NCBI RefSeq assembly: GCF_030866805.1 | Contig: NZ_CP133019.1 | Location: forward strand, 1,922,001-1,986,000 | Direction of reading: 5' to 3' | Length of the DNA stretch: 64,000 nucleotides | From: Microbacterium terrisoli | Lineage (GTDB): Bacteria > Actinomycetota > Actinomycetes > Actinomycetales > Microbacteriaceae | Shown: one piece after another, positions 35,691 through 47,781 of the stretch | Layout: every line of letters begins with the position of its first letter | Numbering within the stretch: position 1 is the first letter of the stretch | Program-made: the position numbers and the translations under genes | The notes under the pieces: generated by a model | Told to the model about the DNA's origin: nothing | Seen by the model: only the letters and a program-made list of their open reading frames with translations | The model's database searches: none

Positions 35691-35908
35691 AGGATCTCCC
35701 GAGCGGCGAGCCACCCGGCCAGGCTCTGCTTCGGGAAGCGCAGGTGCTTCCCGAGCATCACCGCGTCGGGCGCCAGCCCCTCGCGGCGCCAGAAGTAGAC
35801 CGTGTTCTTGCTCACCTGCATGTAGTCGGCGAGCTCGTCGATCGTCAGGAAGTCGGGGAGATCGTCGATCCGCCAGTTCGCGGGCTCGACAGTGCCAGTC
35901 ATTGTCAT
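35687..35908 (-). CDS. excisionase/AlpA-type helix-turn-helix protein
   Basis: A 73-residue protein from ATG 35908. The winged-helix DNA-binding motif is LTIDELADYMQVSKNTVYFW then RREGLAPDAVMLGKHLRF, typical of Xis/MerR-like excisionase proteins. Its stop overlaps the integrase start. It should bind near the attachment site and steer the integrase toward excision. Confidence 0.9.
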   Translation of the reverse strand: MTMTGTVEPANWRIDDLPDFLTIDELADYMQVSKNTVYFWRREGLAPDAVMLGKHLRFPKQSLAGWLAAREIL

Positions 35909-36043
35909 GGCATGTATATGCGCGGCTGAGCAAATTCGACGTTTCGGCGGCGTCGAGCGCGAACGGGCCACAGCCCACGGAACGGCAGATTGTGATGGTT
36001 CTTTATGGTTCGCTACGGCTGGTCGCGGTTGCCCAGGTGAATA

Positions 36044-36075
36044 AACTGACCCTGGACACCCGGATCGGGTCAGTT
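36044..36075. repeat. 9-bp inverted repeat between excisionase and tRNA-Ala
   Basis: AACTGACCC (36044-36052) and GGGTCAGTT (36067-36075) form a perfect stem with a 14-base loop. It could be the tRNA-Ala terminator (the tRNA is read leftward) or a binding site for Int/Xis near the attachment site. Confidence 0.5.
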
Positions 36076-36133
36076 CATCTGCCGGCCGGATACGGTGCGC
36101 ACCCCGACGATCCCAGTCGTGGTGCGGAAGATT

Positions 36134-36209
36134 TGGTGGACCTGAGGGGACTCGAACCCCTGACCCCCTGCATGCCATGCAGGTGCGCTACCAGCTGCGC
36201 CACAGGCCC
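36134..36209 (-). tRNA. tRNA-Ala (anticodon GGC)
   Basis: A 76-nt cloverleaf on the minus strand with encoded CCA. The acceptor stem GGGCCTG/CAGGTCC has the G3:U70 pair, the identity mark of alanine tRNA. The anticodon arm CTGCATGGCATGCAG gives GGC. The T-arm is GGGGTTCGAGTCCCC and the D-arm GCGCAGCTGGTAGCGC. It reads GCC codons. It is the likely integration site of the adjacent island; its 3' end faces the integrase. Confidence 0.97.
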
Positions 36210-36285
36210 AGATTTCGGCTCCGGATCCCTCCGAAGCAACCCGTTCAGCGTACTACATCGCCAGGGTCGAGTGAAATCGACACGG

Positions 36286-36663
36286 TCATTGCGCGGGTGC
36301 TGGCTCGAGCTGTTCGATGGGCACGATCGGGCAGTCTTTCCACAGCCGCTCAAGCCCGTAGTAGACGCGTTCCTGCTCGTGGAAGACGTGCACGACGAGG
36401 TCGCCGAAGTCCAGCAGAATCCAGCGCGCCTCCTGTCGGCCCTCGCGACGAAGACGCTTGTGCCCGGCCTCGAGCAACTGCTCTTCGACCTCGTCGGCGA
36501 TGGCAGCCACGTTGCGCTCGCTGCGGCCAGAGACGATCAGGAACACGTCGACCAGCGGCAGCGGTTCGGACACGTCGAGCGCAACCAGGTCCTCGCCGCC
36601 CTTGGCGTGTGCCGCACGAGCGGCAAGCTGCGCCATCTGGACACCCTGCGCGCTCGCGGTCAC
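36286..36663 (-). CDS. rsfS: ribosomal silencing factor RsfS
   Basis: A 125-residue RsfS/Iojap protein. The core is KGGEDLVALDVSEPLPLVDV, FLIVSGRSERNVAAIADEVE and WILLDFGDLVVHVFHEQERVYY, ending in the conserved ERLWKD. It binds large-subunit protein L14 and blocks subunit joining when nutrients are scarce. It starts at GTG 36663 with a GTGA overlap on the upstream gene. The nadD - unknown - rsfS order is the common actinobacterial arrangement. Confidence 0.96.
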   Translation of the reverse strand: MTASAQGVQMAQLAARAAHAKGGEDLVALDVSEPLPLVDVFLIVSGRSERNVAAIADEVEEQLLEAGHKRLRREGRQEARWILLDFGDLVVHVFHEQERVYYGLERLWKDCPIVPIEQLEPAPAQ

Positions 36664-37973
36664 GAGACGGCTCCGCTCGCCAGGGCATAGACCAGCACAC
36701 CCACCAGTGCCAACGCCAGCACACCGGCGGTGATCGCCAGCGACACCATGAGCTTTCCGCCCCGTTCTGGTGTCGGAGGCTGGATGATCTCGTCTGCTGT
36801 CTTGATCGTGCTGACGGCCGCACTCGCGGCGATCGGCGTCGGTGACGAATGCGCCGGCAGTTCGCCGTCGACGAGCACAGCGTCGACGTCCCTGCCGTCG
36901 GTGACACCGGGTGCATGCCCGGTGGAGCCGAGCCCCTCGGGCAGCCTCAGAGTGCCGGTGACCAGCAGCTCGCCCGTGCCGGCGATGGGCGCGACCAGAG
37001 GCGCACCGGACGCATGCGACAGGATCAGTGCGTGGGATGCCGTCGCCGTCCCGGATGTCGAGGTGTCACGCGTGAGCAGCTGCTCGAATGACGCGGTGGT
37101 GTCGACGTCCTTGGCGCTGTCTGCGGCGAGAAGGCCCGCCCCGAACATCGGGTTCAGCACCGCCCGTTCGGCGGGGGCAGCGGCAACGACCGGGGCCGGC
37201 TCGTCATCCTCTTGCTCTGACACGACCGCACGAAGCCAGCCCGTGTCGGATGTCGGTGCATCGTCGGCGACGTGCTGGGTGGTCCACGACGACAAGTCGT
37301 GGTCCGCCTGTACCGCGGCAGCGGATGCCGGAGGCTGTGCAGCGGACGTCTTCACCGCTGCGGCCGGTTCAGGCCGAGCGGCAGGAGCGGGGAAGGCCGG
37401 AGGAGCGAACGGGCTCTGCGCACTCGGCGCCACCTGCTCGCGGGGAACCTGTGCAGTGGCGGCCGGTGCCGTGGAGGCCTGCGCCGCCGCGGTCGGCGTG
37501 CTCTGCGCGACGAATGCACCCGGTCCGATCAGATCGGGTCCGATGACCGGAACCGAGGCCGTGCGAATGCGCTCCTGCTGCCGCGCCTGGCGGCGTGTCA
37601 GCGGCGAGGCACCGAGGTCGACACTGGCATCGGGAACGGGAGCGGTGTGCAGGGGCGCCGGGTCCGCTGCTCGCGGCAGCGGTGCGACAGGTGCGGTCGC
37701 GTCGGCCGGGGGCGCAAACGGCGACGGTGCCGGCGTCGGCACCGCGGTCAGAGTGGGCGCGAACGCCGGGGAACCAGCTGGGGCGCGGCCAGGCGCGGAC
37801 TCCGGCTGCGACTCACTCCCTCCGGCGCGGGAAGGGTCGATCGAGTCTGAGCCGTCGTGGGCCGGCATGATCGTTGTCGTCGGCGCGACAATCGGGGTCG
37901 CGCCGGTGTTCCGCAGCTCACGCAGCTGCTTGCGGGTGAGCTGCGGAGTGCTCGGCTGATCGGATGTGCTCAT
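36660..37973 (-). CDS. Pro/Ala-rich protein with C-terminal membrane anchor
   Basis: A 437-residue protein between nadD and rsfS, overlapping both neighbours by 4 bp. It starts [20 protein letters not shown], repeated once in outline as [20 protein letters not shown] at about residue 125. A long low-complexity Pro/Ala/Ser region follows, and it ends in one hydrophobic helix ([20 protein letters not shown]). It is probably membrane anchored with a cytoplasmic disordered body. Proteins at this locus are known in Microbacteriaceae but their function is not. Confidence 0.8.
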   Translation of the reverse strand: MSTSDQPSTPQLTRKQLRELRNTGATPIVAPTTTIMPAHDGSDSIDPSRAGGSESQPESAPGRAPAGSPAFAPTLTAVPTPAPSPFAPPADATAPVAPLPRAADPAPLHTAPVPDASVDLGASPLTRRQARQQERIRTASVPVIGPDLIGPGAFVAQSTPTAAAQASTAPAATAQVPREQVAPSAQSPFAPPAFPAPAARPEPAAAVKTSAAQPPASAAAVQADHDLSSWTTQHVADDAPTSDTGWLRAVVSEQEDDEPAPVVAAAPAERAVLNPMFGAGLLAADSAKDVDTTASFEQLLTRDTSTSGTATASHALILSHASGAPLVAPIAGTGELLVTGTLRLPEGLGSTGHAPGVTDGRDVDAVLVDGELPAHSSPTPIAASAAVSTIKTADEIIQPPTPERGGKLMVSLAITAGVLALALVGVLVYALASGAVS

Positions 37974-38566
37974 GCCTTGCTCCGGTAAAGATGATGCTTA
38001 GCGATGTACTGGACGACGCCATCCGGTACCAGGTACCAGACCGGGTGGCCGTCACGGACGCGTTCTCGGCAGTCGGTAGACGAGATCGCCAGGGCGGGAA
38101 TCTCAAGTTGGCTGACGTCGTCGCTCGGGAGACCGTCCGTGCTCAGCACATGACCGGGCCTCGAGACCGCAACGAAATGGGCGAGATCCCATAGTTCATC
38201 ATGGTCCCTCCAACTGAGAATTTGCGCTACGGCATCAGCACCGGTGATGAAGAACAGCTCCGCGCCGGGCCGTTCCGCCTTCAGCTCGCGCAACGTGTCG
38301 ATCGTGTACGTGGGACCCTTGCGGTCGATGTCCACCCGACTGACCGTGAACCGCGGGTTCGACGCCGTCGCGATCACGGTCATCAGGTAGCGATGCTCGC
38401 TCTCGCTGACAACACTCTTCTGCCACGGCTGCCCGGTCGGAACGAACACGACCTCGTCGAGGTCGAAGGACTCCGCCGCCTCGGACGCCGCCACCAGGTG
38501 TCCGTGATGGATCGGGTCGAACGTCCCGCCCATCACCCCGATGCGCAGGGCTCGCGTGGCCGTCAT
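37970..38566 (-). CDS. nadD: nicotinate-nucleotide adenylyltransferase
   Basis: A 198-residue nucleotidyltransferase that makes deamido-NAD from NaMN and ATP. The N-terminal [19 protein letters not shown] contains the H-x-G-H motif. Later ones are [41 protein letters not shown] and [16 protein letters not shown], the C-terminal S-S/T-x-x-R motif. The length is normal. Confidence 0.96.
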   Translation of the reverse strand: MTATRALRIGVMGGTFDPIHHGHLVAASEAAESFDLDEVVFVPTGQPWQKSVVSESEHRYLMTVIATASNPRFTVSRVDIDRKGPTYTIDTLRELKAERPGAELFFITGADAVAQILSWRDHDELWDLAHFVAVSRPGHVLSTDGLPSDDVSQLEIPALAISSTDCRERVRDGHPVWYLVPDGVVQYIAKHHLYRSKA

Positions 38567-38575
38567 TCGCTGGGC

Positions 38576-38800
38576 CTAGTGGCCATGTCCCGTCTGTGCG
38601 AGGTCTGCGGCATGCTCCTGCGCATATGCGGCCGCCTTCTGCGAGTGTCGGTTCGAGACATTGCGGTATGACAGCGTCACCAGCGCGAGCGCGCCGAAGA
38701 CCACGAGTGCCACGACCGGGTACCACCACGTCTCGAGCATCACGTTGCCGGACCCACCGGCTTCCTCGGCAGCGAAGGCGATCAATGGGGCGAAGGACAT
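38576..38800 (-). CDS. small membrane protein upstream of nadD
   Basis: A 74-residue protein from ATG 38800 with AGGAGT upstream. One membrane helix (WWYPVVALVVFGALALVTLSY) is followed by a basic, His-rich tail ending TGHGH. It is a small conserved-looking actinobacterial protein of unknown function, between proA and nadD in the same direction. Confidence 0.75.
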   Translation of the reverse strand: MSFAPLIAFAAEEAGGSGNVMLETWWYPVVALVVFGALALVTLSYRNVSNRHSQKAAAYAQEHAADLAQTGHGH

Positions 38801-38870
38801 CGGGACTCCTGTCACGGTTATGGCTCGCAAGCACTGGTGCGCGAAACGCGCTGCTGAACAGTTTAGGCGC

Positions 38871-40130
38871 TCACCCGCGGACTTGCCCGGTGCCGCGCGC
38901 GAGCCACTTCGTGCTCGTCAACTCGGCTAGGCCCATCGGCCCTCGCGCGTGCAGCTTCTGCGTCGAGATGCCGACCTCTGCGCCGAAGCCGAATTCACCG
39001 CCGTCTGTGAACCTGGTCGACGCGTTGGCCATCACCACCGCCGAGTCCACTTCGGCCAGGAACCGCTCGGCGCTGGCGTCGTCCGTCGTGATGATCGACT
39101 CTGTGTGATGAGTCGAGTACCGACGGATGTGCGCAAGCGCCTCGTCCAGATCGTCCACCACGCGCATCGACAGATCCAGGCTCAGGTGCTCCAACGACCA
39201 GTCCTCCTCGGTCGCCGCCACCACGTGCGCAGCGAGGGACGCAACCTGCTCGTCACCGTGCACCGTGACGCCGGCGTCCTGCAGCGCGCCCACGACCGGT
39301 CCGACCAGACGCGATGCGGCGTCTCGATGCACGAGGACGGTTTCGACCGCGTTGCACACGCTGGGGCGCTGCACCTTGGCGTTGACGACGATGTCGCGCG
39401 CCCAGTCCAGGGGTGCAGAGGCATCCAGCACGATGTGCACCACTCCCGCTCCGGTCTCGATCACCGGCACGGACGACTCCGTGACGACCGTTTCGATCAG
39501 CTGGGCGCTCCCCCGCGGGACGAGCACGTCGATGAGACCGCGCGCTTGCATGAGCTCCCGCGCGCCCTCGCGTCCGAAGTCGTCGACCGTCTGCACCGCT
39601 TCGCCGTCTGCGCCGGCCGACTCGAGCGCTGCGCGCATGACGTCGACCAGGGCACGGTTGGTGTGCAGTGCCGCTGTCCCGCCGCGCAGCACCACCGCGT
39701 TGCCCGAGCGCAGCGCGAGCGCGGTGATGTCCACAGTGACGTTGGGGCGGGCCTCGTAGATGGCACCCACCACGCCGAACGGCACCGAGACCTTCTGCAG
39801 GCGCACACCGCTGGGCAGAGTGCGCTCGTCCAGTACGCGCCCGACGGGGTCTGGGAGCGCCGCTATCTCGCGCACTGCCTGGGCCAGGGCCGCCACGCGA
39901 ACCTCGTCCAGACGCAGCCGATCCTGCAGCGCCTCGGAGAGACCCTGCTCGCGGCCTCGTGACAGGTCCTCGTCGTTGGCTGCCACGACGTCGGCTGCGG
40001 CAGCGACTATCGCGTCCGCAATGGCCAGCAGCAGTTCGCGCTTGCGCGCGTCATCGAGCAGACCGACCGAGCGCGCGGCATCCTTCGCCCGTGACATGCG
40101 TTCGTGGGCTGTGGCCGGTGCCTGGGTCAT
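38871..40130 (-). CDS. proA: gamma-glutamyl phosphate reductase
   Basis: A 419-residue aldehyde dehydrogenase superfamily enzyme reducing glutamyl-5-phosphate to glutamate semialdehyde in proline synthesis. Family segments include VSVPFGVVGAIYEARPNVTV, LRSGNAVVLRGGTAA and VQRPSVCNAVETVLVH with the catalytic Cys, plus FGFGAEVGISTQKLHARGPM near the end. It follows proB after 9 bp. Confidence 0.97.
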   Translation of the reverse strand: MTQAPATAHERMSRAKDAARSVGLLDDARKRELLLAIADAIVAAAADVVAANDEDLSRGREQGLSEALQDRLRLDEVRVAALAQAVREIAALPDPVGRVLDERTLPSGVRLQKVSVPFGVVGAIYEARPNVTVDITALALRSGNAVVLRGGTAALHTNRALVDVMRAALESAGADGEAVQTVDDFGREGARELMQARGLIDVLVPRGSAQLIETVVTESSVPVIETGAGVVHIVLDASAPLDWARDIVVNAKVQRPSVCNAVETVLVHRDAASRLVGPVVGALQDAGVTVHGDEQVASLAAHVVAATEEDWSLEHLSLDLSMRVVDDLDEALAHIRRYSTHHTESIITTDDASAERFLAEVDSAVVMANASTRFTDGGEFGFGAEVGISTQKLHARGPMGLAELTSTKWLARGTGQVRG

Positions 40131-40139
40131 GCGGCCAGT

Positions 40140-42607
<2,468 letters not shown>

Positions 42608-42865
42608 CTACTCCGCGGCCGCCACGATGTTGACGACCTTGCGGCCGCCCTTCGTGCCGAACTCAACGTCGCCCGCCGAGAGGGCGAACAGCGTGTCGTC
42701 GCCACCGCGCCCGACGTTCACGCCGGGGTGGAAGTGGGTGCCGCGCTGGCGGACGATGATCTCGCCGGCGCTGACGGACTGACCGCCGAAGCGCTTCACG
42801 CCCAGTCGCTGGGCGTTGGAGTCGCGACCGTTACGGGTAGAGCTCGCGCCCTTCTTGTGTGCCAT
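42608..42865 (-). CDS. rpmA: 50S ribosomal protein L27
   Basis: An 85-residue L27: [20 protein letters not shown] then [20 protein letters not shown], the standard N-terminus that reaches the peptidyl-transferase centre. No Firmicutes-type N-terminal extension is present. It is 20 bp downstream of rplU. Confidence 0.98.
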   Translation of the reverse strand: MAHKKGASSTRNGRDSNAQRLGVKRFGGQSVSAGEIIVRQRGTHFHPGVNVGRGGDDTLFALSAGDVEFGTKGGRKVVNIVAAAE

Positions 42866-42885
42866 CTGAAGCGTCTCCTCTGGGC

Positions 42886-43194
42886 TTACTTGATGCCGGT
42901 GACCTTGACGCGCGTGAGGTCCTGACGGTGCCCCTGGCGCTTCTTGTAGCCGGTCTTGTTCTTGAACTTCTGGATCACGATCTTCGGGCCGCGCTCCTCA
43001 CCGAGCACCTCGGCCGTCACGGTCACCTTGGCGAGCTTGTCGGCGTCGCTGGTCACGGCATCGCCGTCGACCAGGAGCACGGCGGGCAGCTCGAGGGTGT
43101 CGCCGATCTGGGCCTGCTGACGATCCAGAACGACGATCGAGCCGACCTCGACCTTCTCCTGCCGGCCACCGGCGCGCACGACTGCGTAAACCAC
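42886..43194 (-). CDS. rplU: 50S ribosomal protein L21
   Basis: A 102-residue L21 from the GTG at 43194 ([18 protein letters not shown]); the frame extends upstream but loses L21 character. The end [20 protein letters not shown] is the typical rRNA-binding tail. It forms an operon with rpmA. The leader of about 220 bp upstream is gene-free and could carry regulation, but I see no recognised motif. Confidence 0.97.
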   Translation of the reverse strand: MVYAVVRAGGRQEKVEVGSIVVLDRQQAQIGDTLELPAVLLVDGDAVTSDADKLAKVTVTAEVLGEERGPKIVIQKFKNKTGYKKRQGHRQDLTRVKVTGIK

Positions 43195-43413
43195 TTCACA
43201 CCTGTTTCGTCTGGGAGCGCACGGCTCCGGTTGTCTTGGCGAGACTCTGCTCTTTGGGAAAGATGAAGTCTGTGGTGCTCGGTCGCCCGGGTCTTCCGGA
43301 GCGCCTGCGCGCGCCATACGAGGGCGAGGCGCAACGCACCAGGGGTCTACTTTACCGGATGCGGCCAACATCGGCAAAAGCGCGGCCGCGCGTGTCGCCC
43401 CTAGGATCGAGCC

Positions 43414-43692
43414 GTGACGATCCTCATCGATGATCCACGCTGGCCGGCGCACGGGCGACTGTGGGCACATCTGGTCTCGGACTCGTCGTTGGACGAGCTG
43501 CACGCCTTCGCGCGGAGGCAGGGACTCCCCCGACGCGCGTTCGACCGCGACCACTACGACGTGCCCGAAGACGCACATGCCCGGCTCATCGCGGCCGGCG
43601 CGACGCATGTCGACGGACATGAGCTCGTGCGGCGTCTGATCGCATCGGGGCTGCGGGTCACGGCACGCGAGCGTCGGCAGGAGACGCGATGA
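43414..43692 (+). CDS. DUF4031 domain protein
   Basis: A 92-residue protein from GTG 43414. The sequence [40 protein letters not shown] and RDHYDVPE matches DUF4031, a small actinobacterial family of unknown function with conserved Asp, His and Tyr. Its stop overlaps the next gene (ATGA). Confidence 0.88.
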   Translation: MTILIDDPRWPAHGRLWAHLVSDSSLDELHAFARRQGLPRRAFDRDHYDVPEDAHARLIAAGATHVDGHELVRRLIASGLRVTARERRQETR

Positions 43693-44285
43693 CGTCGTCG
43701 CGGCTCGAGGCCTTCAGTGACGGGGTGCTGGCCATCATCATCACCGTGATGGTGCTCGGCCTCGCCGTCCCCCGCGGCGACCAGTGGAGCGACCTGGTGC
43801 ACACCTCCGGACTCGGTCTGCTCACATACCTGCTCAGCTTCGTCTACATCGGCATCTACTGGAACAACCACCACCACCTGTTCCAGCTTCACCCGTCGGT
43901 CGAGGGCCGGGTGCTCTGGGCGAATCTGCATCTGCTGTTCTGGCTGTCGCTGTATCCGTTCACGACCGCCTGGCTGACCGAGTCTCGCGTCGCGCTGGTG
44001 CCCACGGTCGTCTACGGGCTCAACCTGCTGGGCGCGGCTCTCGCGTACTTCCTGCTGGAGGCCGCCATCATCCGGCTGCCGGGGGGCGAGCGGCTGCGTC
44101 AGGCCATCGGGCGTGATCTGAAGGGCTGGCTGTCACCGGTCCTGTACCTGGTGGGCATCGGGCTGGCCTTCGTCGTCCCGTGGCTGGGATTGGTCCCCTT
44201 CGTCGTGGTCGCGCTCATGTGGCTGATCCCCGACCGGCGCGTCGAGCGCTTCATCAGCTCACATCCCGACTCCGCTGACGACTGA
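43689..44285 (+). CDS. TMEM175 family potassium-channel-like membrane protein
   Basis: A 198-residue six-helix membrane protein. The first helix, [20 protein letters not shown], contains the FSDG(V/A)xAI filter-like motif of the TMEM175/DUF1211 family, whose members form tetrameric K+ channels. [16 protein letters not shown] is another family mark. The bacterial physiological role is not settled. Confidence 0.9.
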   Translation: MTSSRLEAFSDGVLAIIITVMVLGLAVPRGDQWSDLVHTSGLGLLTYLLSFVYIGIYWNNHHHLFQLHPSVEGRVLWANLHLLFWLSLYPFTTAWLTESRVALVPTVVYGLNLLGAALAYFLLEAAIIRLPGGERLRQAIGRDLKGWLSPVLYLVGIGLAFVVPWLGLVPFVVVALMWLIPDRRVERFISSHPDSADD

Positions 44286-44319
44286 TCCCCCGCCCGTCGC
44301 AGTGACGGGCGAGGGATCG
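44285..44319. terminator. hairpin between convergent genes
   Basis: GATCCCCCGCCCGTC pairs with GACGGGCGAGGGATC (one mismatch) around a five-base loop, between the TMEM175-like gene and rne. Confidence 0.8.
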
Positions 44320-44339
44320 ACGCTCAGGCGACGCCCCCG

Positions 44340-46754
44340 CTACTGCCCGTCGGGCGTGTAGACCACCGGCGTGCCCGGCAGGCCCGCGGTGGTGACGCGG
44401 CGGCGCGAACGGCCCTGGCCCGGTGCCTTGGGCTCAGGCAGTGCGTCGAGCACGGAGTCCAGGAGCAGCTGCTTCTCGGACTTCGGCTCGCGGCCGGCCG
44501 CGGCATCCTTGTCCTTGCGCTTCTTGCGCTTTTTCGGACGTTCCGCCGGGGCGGGCTCGGGTGCGGCGACCTGCTCCGCCTCGGACTCCTCGCCCTCGAC
44601 GGCGTGAAGAGTGGATGCCGCGATCTGGGCCAATGCGGACTTCGCACTCTCCGTGATCACGTGCGTGCCGCCGGCAGGCGTGGTGGTGGGCACCACCGGG
44701 CGCGCGCGCCGCGAGGGGGCGCCGCTCGTCTGCGGGCGGTGCTTGACGACCGGGTCGTGGTGCACGATGATCCCGCGGCCCGCGCAGACCTCGCACGGCT
44801 CGCTGAAGGTCTCCACGAGGCCCAGACCGATCTTCTTGCGCGTCATCTGCACGAGGCCGAGCGAGGTCACCTCGGCGACCTGATGCTTCGTACGGTCTCG
44901 GCTGAGGCATTCGACCAGGCGACGCAGCACGAGGTCGCGGTTGGACTCGAGCACCATGTCGATGAAGTCGACCACGATGATGCCGCCGATGTCGCGCAGA
45001 CGCAGCTGGCGCACGATCTCTTCGGCGGCTTCGAGGTTGTTCTTCGTGACCGTCTCTTCGAGGTTGCCGCCGGTGCCCACGAACTTGCCGGTGTTCACGT
45101 CGATGACCGTCATCGCCTCGGTGCGGTCGATCACCAGCGAACCGCCCGAGGGCAGCCATACCTTGCGGTCCAGCGCCTTCTCGATCTGCTCCGTGATCCG
45201 GAACGAGTCGAACGGATCGCCGTCTCCGTCGAAGCGCTCGACGCGCTCGAGCAGGTCGGGGGCGACCGCCTGCAGATAGCTCTCGATCGTGTTCTGCGCG
45301 TCTTCGCCCTGGATGAGCATCTTCGAGAAGTCCTCGTTGAACACATCCCGCACGATCTTCACGAGCAGGTCCGGCTCCGAGTGCAGCAGCGCGGGAGCCT
45401 GCTGCGTCTCCACCAGCCGGTTGATGTGCTCCCACTGCGAGGTGAGGCGCTGCACATCGCGCGTCAGCTGCTCTTCGGTCGCGCCTTCGGCGGCCGTGCG
45501 CACGATGACGCCGGACGACTCGGGCAGCACCTCTTTGAGGATGCGCTTCAGGCGTGCCCGCTCGGTGTCGGGGAGCTTGCGCGAGATGCCGTTCATCGCC
45601 CCGCCCGGCACGTACACCAGGTAGCGGCCCGGCAGCGAGATCTGGCTCGTCAGACGCGCGCCCTTATGGCCGACCGGGTCTTTGGTGACCTGCACCAGCA
45701 CACGGTCGCCGGACTTCAGCGCCAGCTCGATACGTCGTGGCTGGTTGCCCGTCTCGACGGCGTTCCAGTCGACCTCACCCGAGTACAGCACGGCGTTGCG
45801 GCCGCGTCCGATGTCGACGAACGCGGCCTCCATGCTCGGCAGCACGTTCTGCACGCGGCCGAGGTAGACGTTGCCGATCAGCGAAGCATCCTGGCTGCGG
45901 GCCACGTAATGCTCGGCGAGCACCTTGTCTTCGAGCACAGCGATCTGGACCCGACCGTTCTTGGAACGGACGATCATCTCACGGTCGACCGACTCACGCC
46001 GTGCGAGGAACTCCGCCTCAGTCACCACGGGGCGGCGCCGGCCGGCGTCACGGCCGTCACGGCGGCGCTGCTTCTTGGCTTCCAGCCGCGTTGAACCCTT
46101 GATCCGCTGCGGCTCGGTGATGATCTCAACGGTGTGCTCGCGCGGCGCGTGCTCTTCTGCCGACTCGCTGCGCTCGGAACCGCGACGGCGGTTGCGTCGC
46201 CGGCTGCTGCCGGCGCTCTCCGTGGGCACCTCGGGGCTCGGCGCAGCCGGCAGCGCGCTGATCTCGGGTGCGTAGAAGTGCAGCGCCGTCGAGACCGACG
46301 AGACGAACTCGGCGGGCAAGAAGCCCAGGCTCACCGCGGTGAGGGCCTCAGGCTCCGGCTGCGCTGCCGGCTCGGGCTGCGCTGCCGGCTCTGCCTGCGC
46401 CTCAGGTTCGGGCTGCGCCTCAGGCTCGGGCTGCGCTGTCATCGGCTCCTCAGCCGTCTGCGGCTCAGCTGCAGCCACGGGCCGAGCGTCCGATTCGGGC
46501 TCAGCCTGTCCCGCCGACTGCGACGGGGTGGATGCCTCAGCCTCAGCGTCGACGTCCACCGGCTCGTCCGGTGCCTCAGCGGCCTCGGCGTCCGACGCAC
46601 TCGGCTGCTGCGAAGCGTCCACACTCTGCGGCACATCGACGTCCTGTACCACTTCGACGGGGCCCGTCGCCGTCGCATCCTCGGATGTCAGCGGCGACGC
46701 CGCATCCGAAGGCTGCTGGCTGTCACGGGGCCCGTTGTTCTCATCGACCGTCAC
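44340..46754 (-). CDS. rne: ribonuclease E/G
   Basis: A roughly 804-residue endoribonuclease central to RNA decay and processing. I start it at GTG 46754 (VTVDENNGPRDSQQ) behind AGGGAG. The first 230 or so residues are acidic and disordered with Pro-Glu-Ala repeats (QPEPEAQPEPEAQAEP). The S1 domain is LEDKVLAEHYVARSQDASLI, GNVYLGRVQNVLPSMEAAFV. The catalytic DNase I-like part has VIDVNTGKFVGTG and GGIIVVDFIDM (Asp residues binding Mg). The zinc-link is CEVCAGRG. The layout, with long tails on both sides of the core, is the actinobacterial one. Confidence 0.96.
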   Translation of the reverse strand: MTVDENNGPRDSQQPSDAASPLTSEDATATGPVEVVQDVDVPQSVDASQQPSASDAEAAEAPDEPVDVDAEAEASTPSQSAGQAEPESDARPVAAAEPQTAEEPMTAQPEPEAQPEPEAQAEPAAQPEPAAQPEPEALTAVSLGFLPAEFVSSVSTALHFYAPEISALPAAPSPEVPTESAGSSRRRNRRRGSERSESAEEHAPREHTVEIITEPQRIKGSTRLEAKKQRRRDGRDAGRRRPVVTEAEFLARRESVDREMIVRSKNGRVQIAVLEDKVLAEHYVARSQDASLIGNVYLGRVQNVLPSMEAAFVDIGRGRNAVLYSGEVDWNAVETGNQPRRIELALKSGDRVLVQVTKDPVGHKGARLTSQISLPGRYLVYVPGGAMNGISRKLPDTERARLKRILKEVLPESSGVIVRTAAEGATEEQLTRDVQRLTSQWEHINRLVETQQAPALLHSEPDLLVKIVRDVFNEDFSKMLIQGEDAQNTIESYLQAVAPDLLERVERFDGDGDPFDSFRITEQIEKALDRKVWLPSGGSLVIDRTEAMTVIDVNTGKFVGTGGNLEETVTKNNLEAAEEIVRQLRLRDIGGIIVVDFIDMVLESNRDLVLRRLVECLSRDRTKHQVAEVTSLGLVQMTRKKIGLGLVETFSEPCEVCAGRGIIVHHDPVVKHRPQTSGAPSRRARPVVPTTTPAGGTHVITESAKSALAQIAASTLHAVEGEESEAEQVAAPEPAPAERPKKRKKRKDKDAAAGREPKSEKQLLLDSVLDALPEPKAPGQGRSRRRVTTAGLPGTPVVYTPDGQ

Positions 46755-47078
46755 CGGCGTACTCCCTGGCGGGTGACACCGCGCGTCACCCGGCAAAATC
46801 TCGTGCGGCGCCGCTCCGTGCCCTTCCGGTACGGTGCGGGGCCGCGAACTCATTCGGTCTGCAGCCGGCTCTCGGCGCGTGCTGCGAAGGCGTTCATCGC
46901 CCGAAGTCTTCGTTGATGCTGCTCACGGCGCGGCCGCAAGAACATCACACAGCAGTATCGCACTGATATGCCGGATTCCGCGAAGCGGCGCCGACACGGG
47001 TGCGTTCCCGGCCCGGCCGCACGCCCAATCTCGGCCGTCCCGCCCCGACCCATAGCCGCGGATGCCATAATCCGAGCC
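46755..47078. other. intergenic region between rne and VKOR gene
   Basis: 324 bp separating two divergent genes, so it should carry both promoters and the rne leader. I see no repeat, RNA motif or small gene I can support. Confidence 0.4.
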
Positions 47079-47717
47079 ATGCCGCAATCGCAGACGCACA
47101 CGCATCCGAAGGGTCTTGCCATCTGGTTGATCATCGGGGGCGTGATCGGCTGGTGGGCGGCGTTCCAACTCACGGTGGAGAAGATCCTCCTGCTGCAGAA
47201 TCCCGGCACGAACGCATCCTGCGACTTCAGCGTGCTCGTGCAGTGCGGCAAGAACATCGACTCGTGGCAGGGCAACGTCTTCGGGTTCGCCAACCCGATC
47301 ATCGGCGTGGCGTGCTGGGTCGCGCCCATCGTGGTCGGGATGGCGATCCTGGCCGGCGCCCGGTTCGCACGATGGTTCTGGGTGCTGTTCTGGCTGGGCT
47401 TCGTGTTCGCCATCGCGTTCGTGATCTGGCTGATCGCACAGAGCATCTTCGCGCCGAACCTGCACACGCTGTGCCCGTGGTGCATGGTGACCTGGGCGGT
47501 GACGATTCCCTCGTTCTTCGTGGTCACCATCCACGTGCTGCGCTCGGGCGTGGTGCCTCTGCCGGGCAGAGCCCGCGAGATCGCCGGCAAGCTCATGACG
47601 TGGGTGCCGCTGATGACGATCGTCGCCTACGGCATCGTCATCCTGCTCGCACAGATCGAACTGAACGCGATCCCCAACGTCTGGCACACGATCCAGATCC
47701 AGTTCGGCTGGGCCTGA
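47079..47717 (+). CDS. vitamin K epoxide reductase family protein
   Basis: A 212-residue membrane protein with about five helices. The redox cysteines are visible: ASCDFSVLVQCGKN gives the loop pair and HTLCPWCMVTW the catalytic C-x-x-C next to the quinone. Bacterial VKOR reoxidises DsbA-like proteins for disulfide formation, using menaquinone. No thioredoxin domain is fused. It starts at ATG 47079. Confidence 0.93.
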   Translation: MPQSQTHTHPKGLAIWLIIGGVIGWWAAFQLTVEKILLLQNPGTNASCDFSVLVQCGKNIDSWQGNVFGFANPIIGVACWVAPIVVGMAILAGARFARWFWVLFWLGFVFAIAFVIWLIAQSIFAPNLHTLCPWCMVTWAVTIPSFFVVTIHVLRSGVVPLPGRAREIAGKLMTWVPLMTIVAYGIVILLAQIELNAIPNVWHTIQIQFGWA

Positions 47718-47781
47718 TCGCCCGGCCAGATCTCCCGCAGCGCGCGGGCGTCCGCACTCGCCGACCTCCTCGCGCACGCAG

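Larger units (their letters stand above)
25254..36133. mobile_element. probable genomic island next to tRNA-Ala
   Basis: The stretch from the end of the YciI gene to the 3' end of tRNA-Ala(GGC) holds a tyrosine integrase and excisionase at the tRNA end. It also holds an IS21-type remnant, a beheaded kinase, many small unknown genes and noticeably lower, more mixed base composition than the flanks. The right boundary is set by the tRNA gene. The left boundary is an estimate; I could not find a repeat of the tRNA 3' end near 25.3 kb. The island may have been rearranged, or its true end may lie elsewhere. Confidence 0.55.

Noticed and set aside
43195..43413. rplU leader as a ribosomal-protein autoregulatory RNA
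   Set aside because: A gene-free leader exists, but I could not identify a known L21-binding fold by eye.
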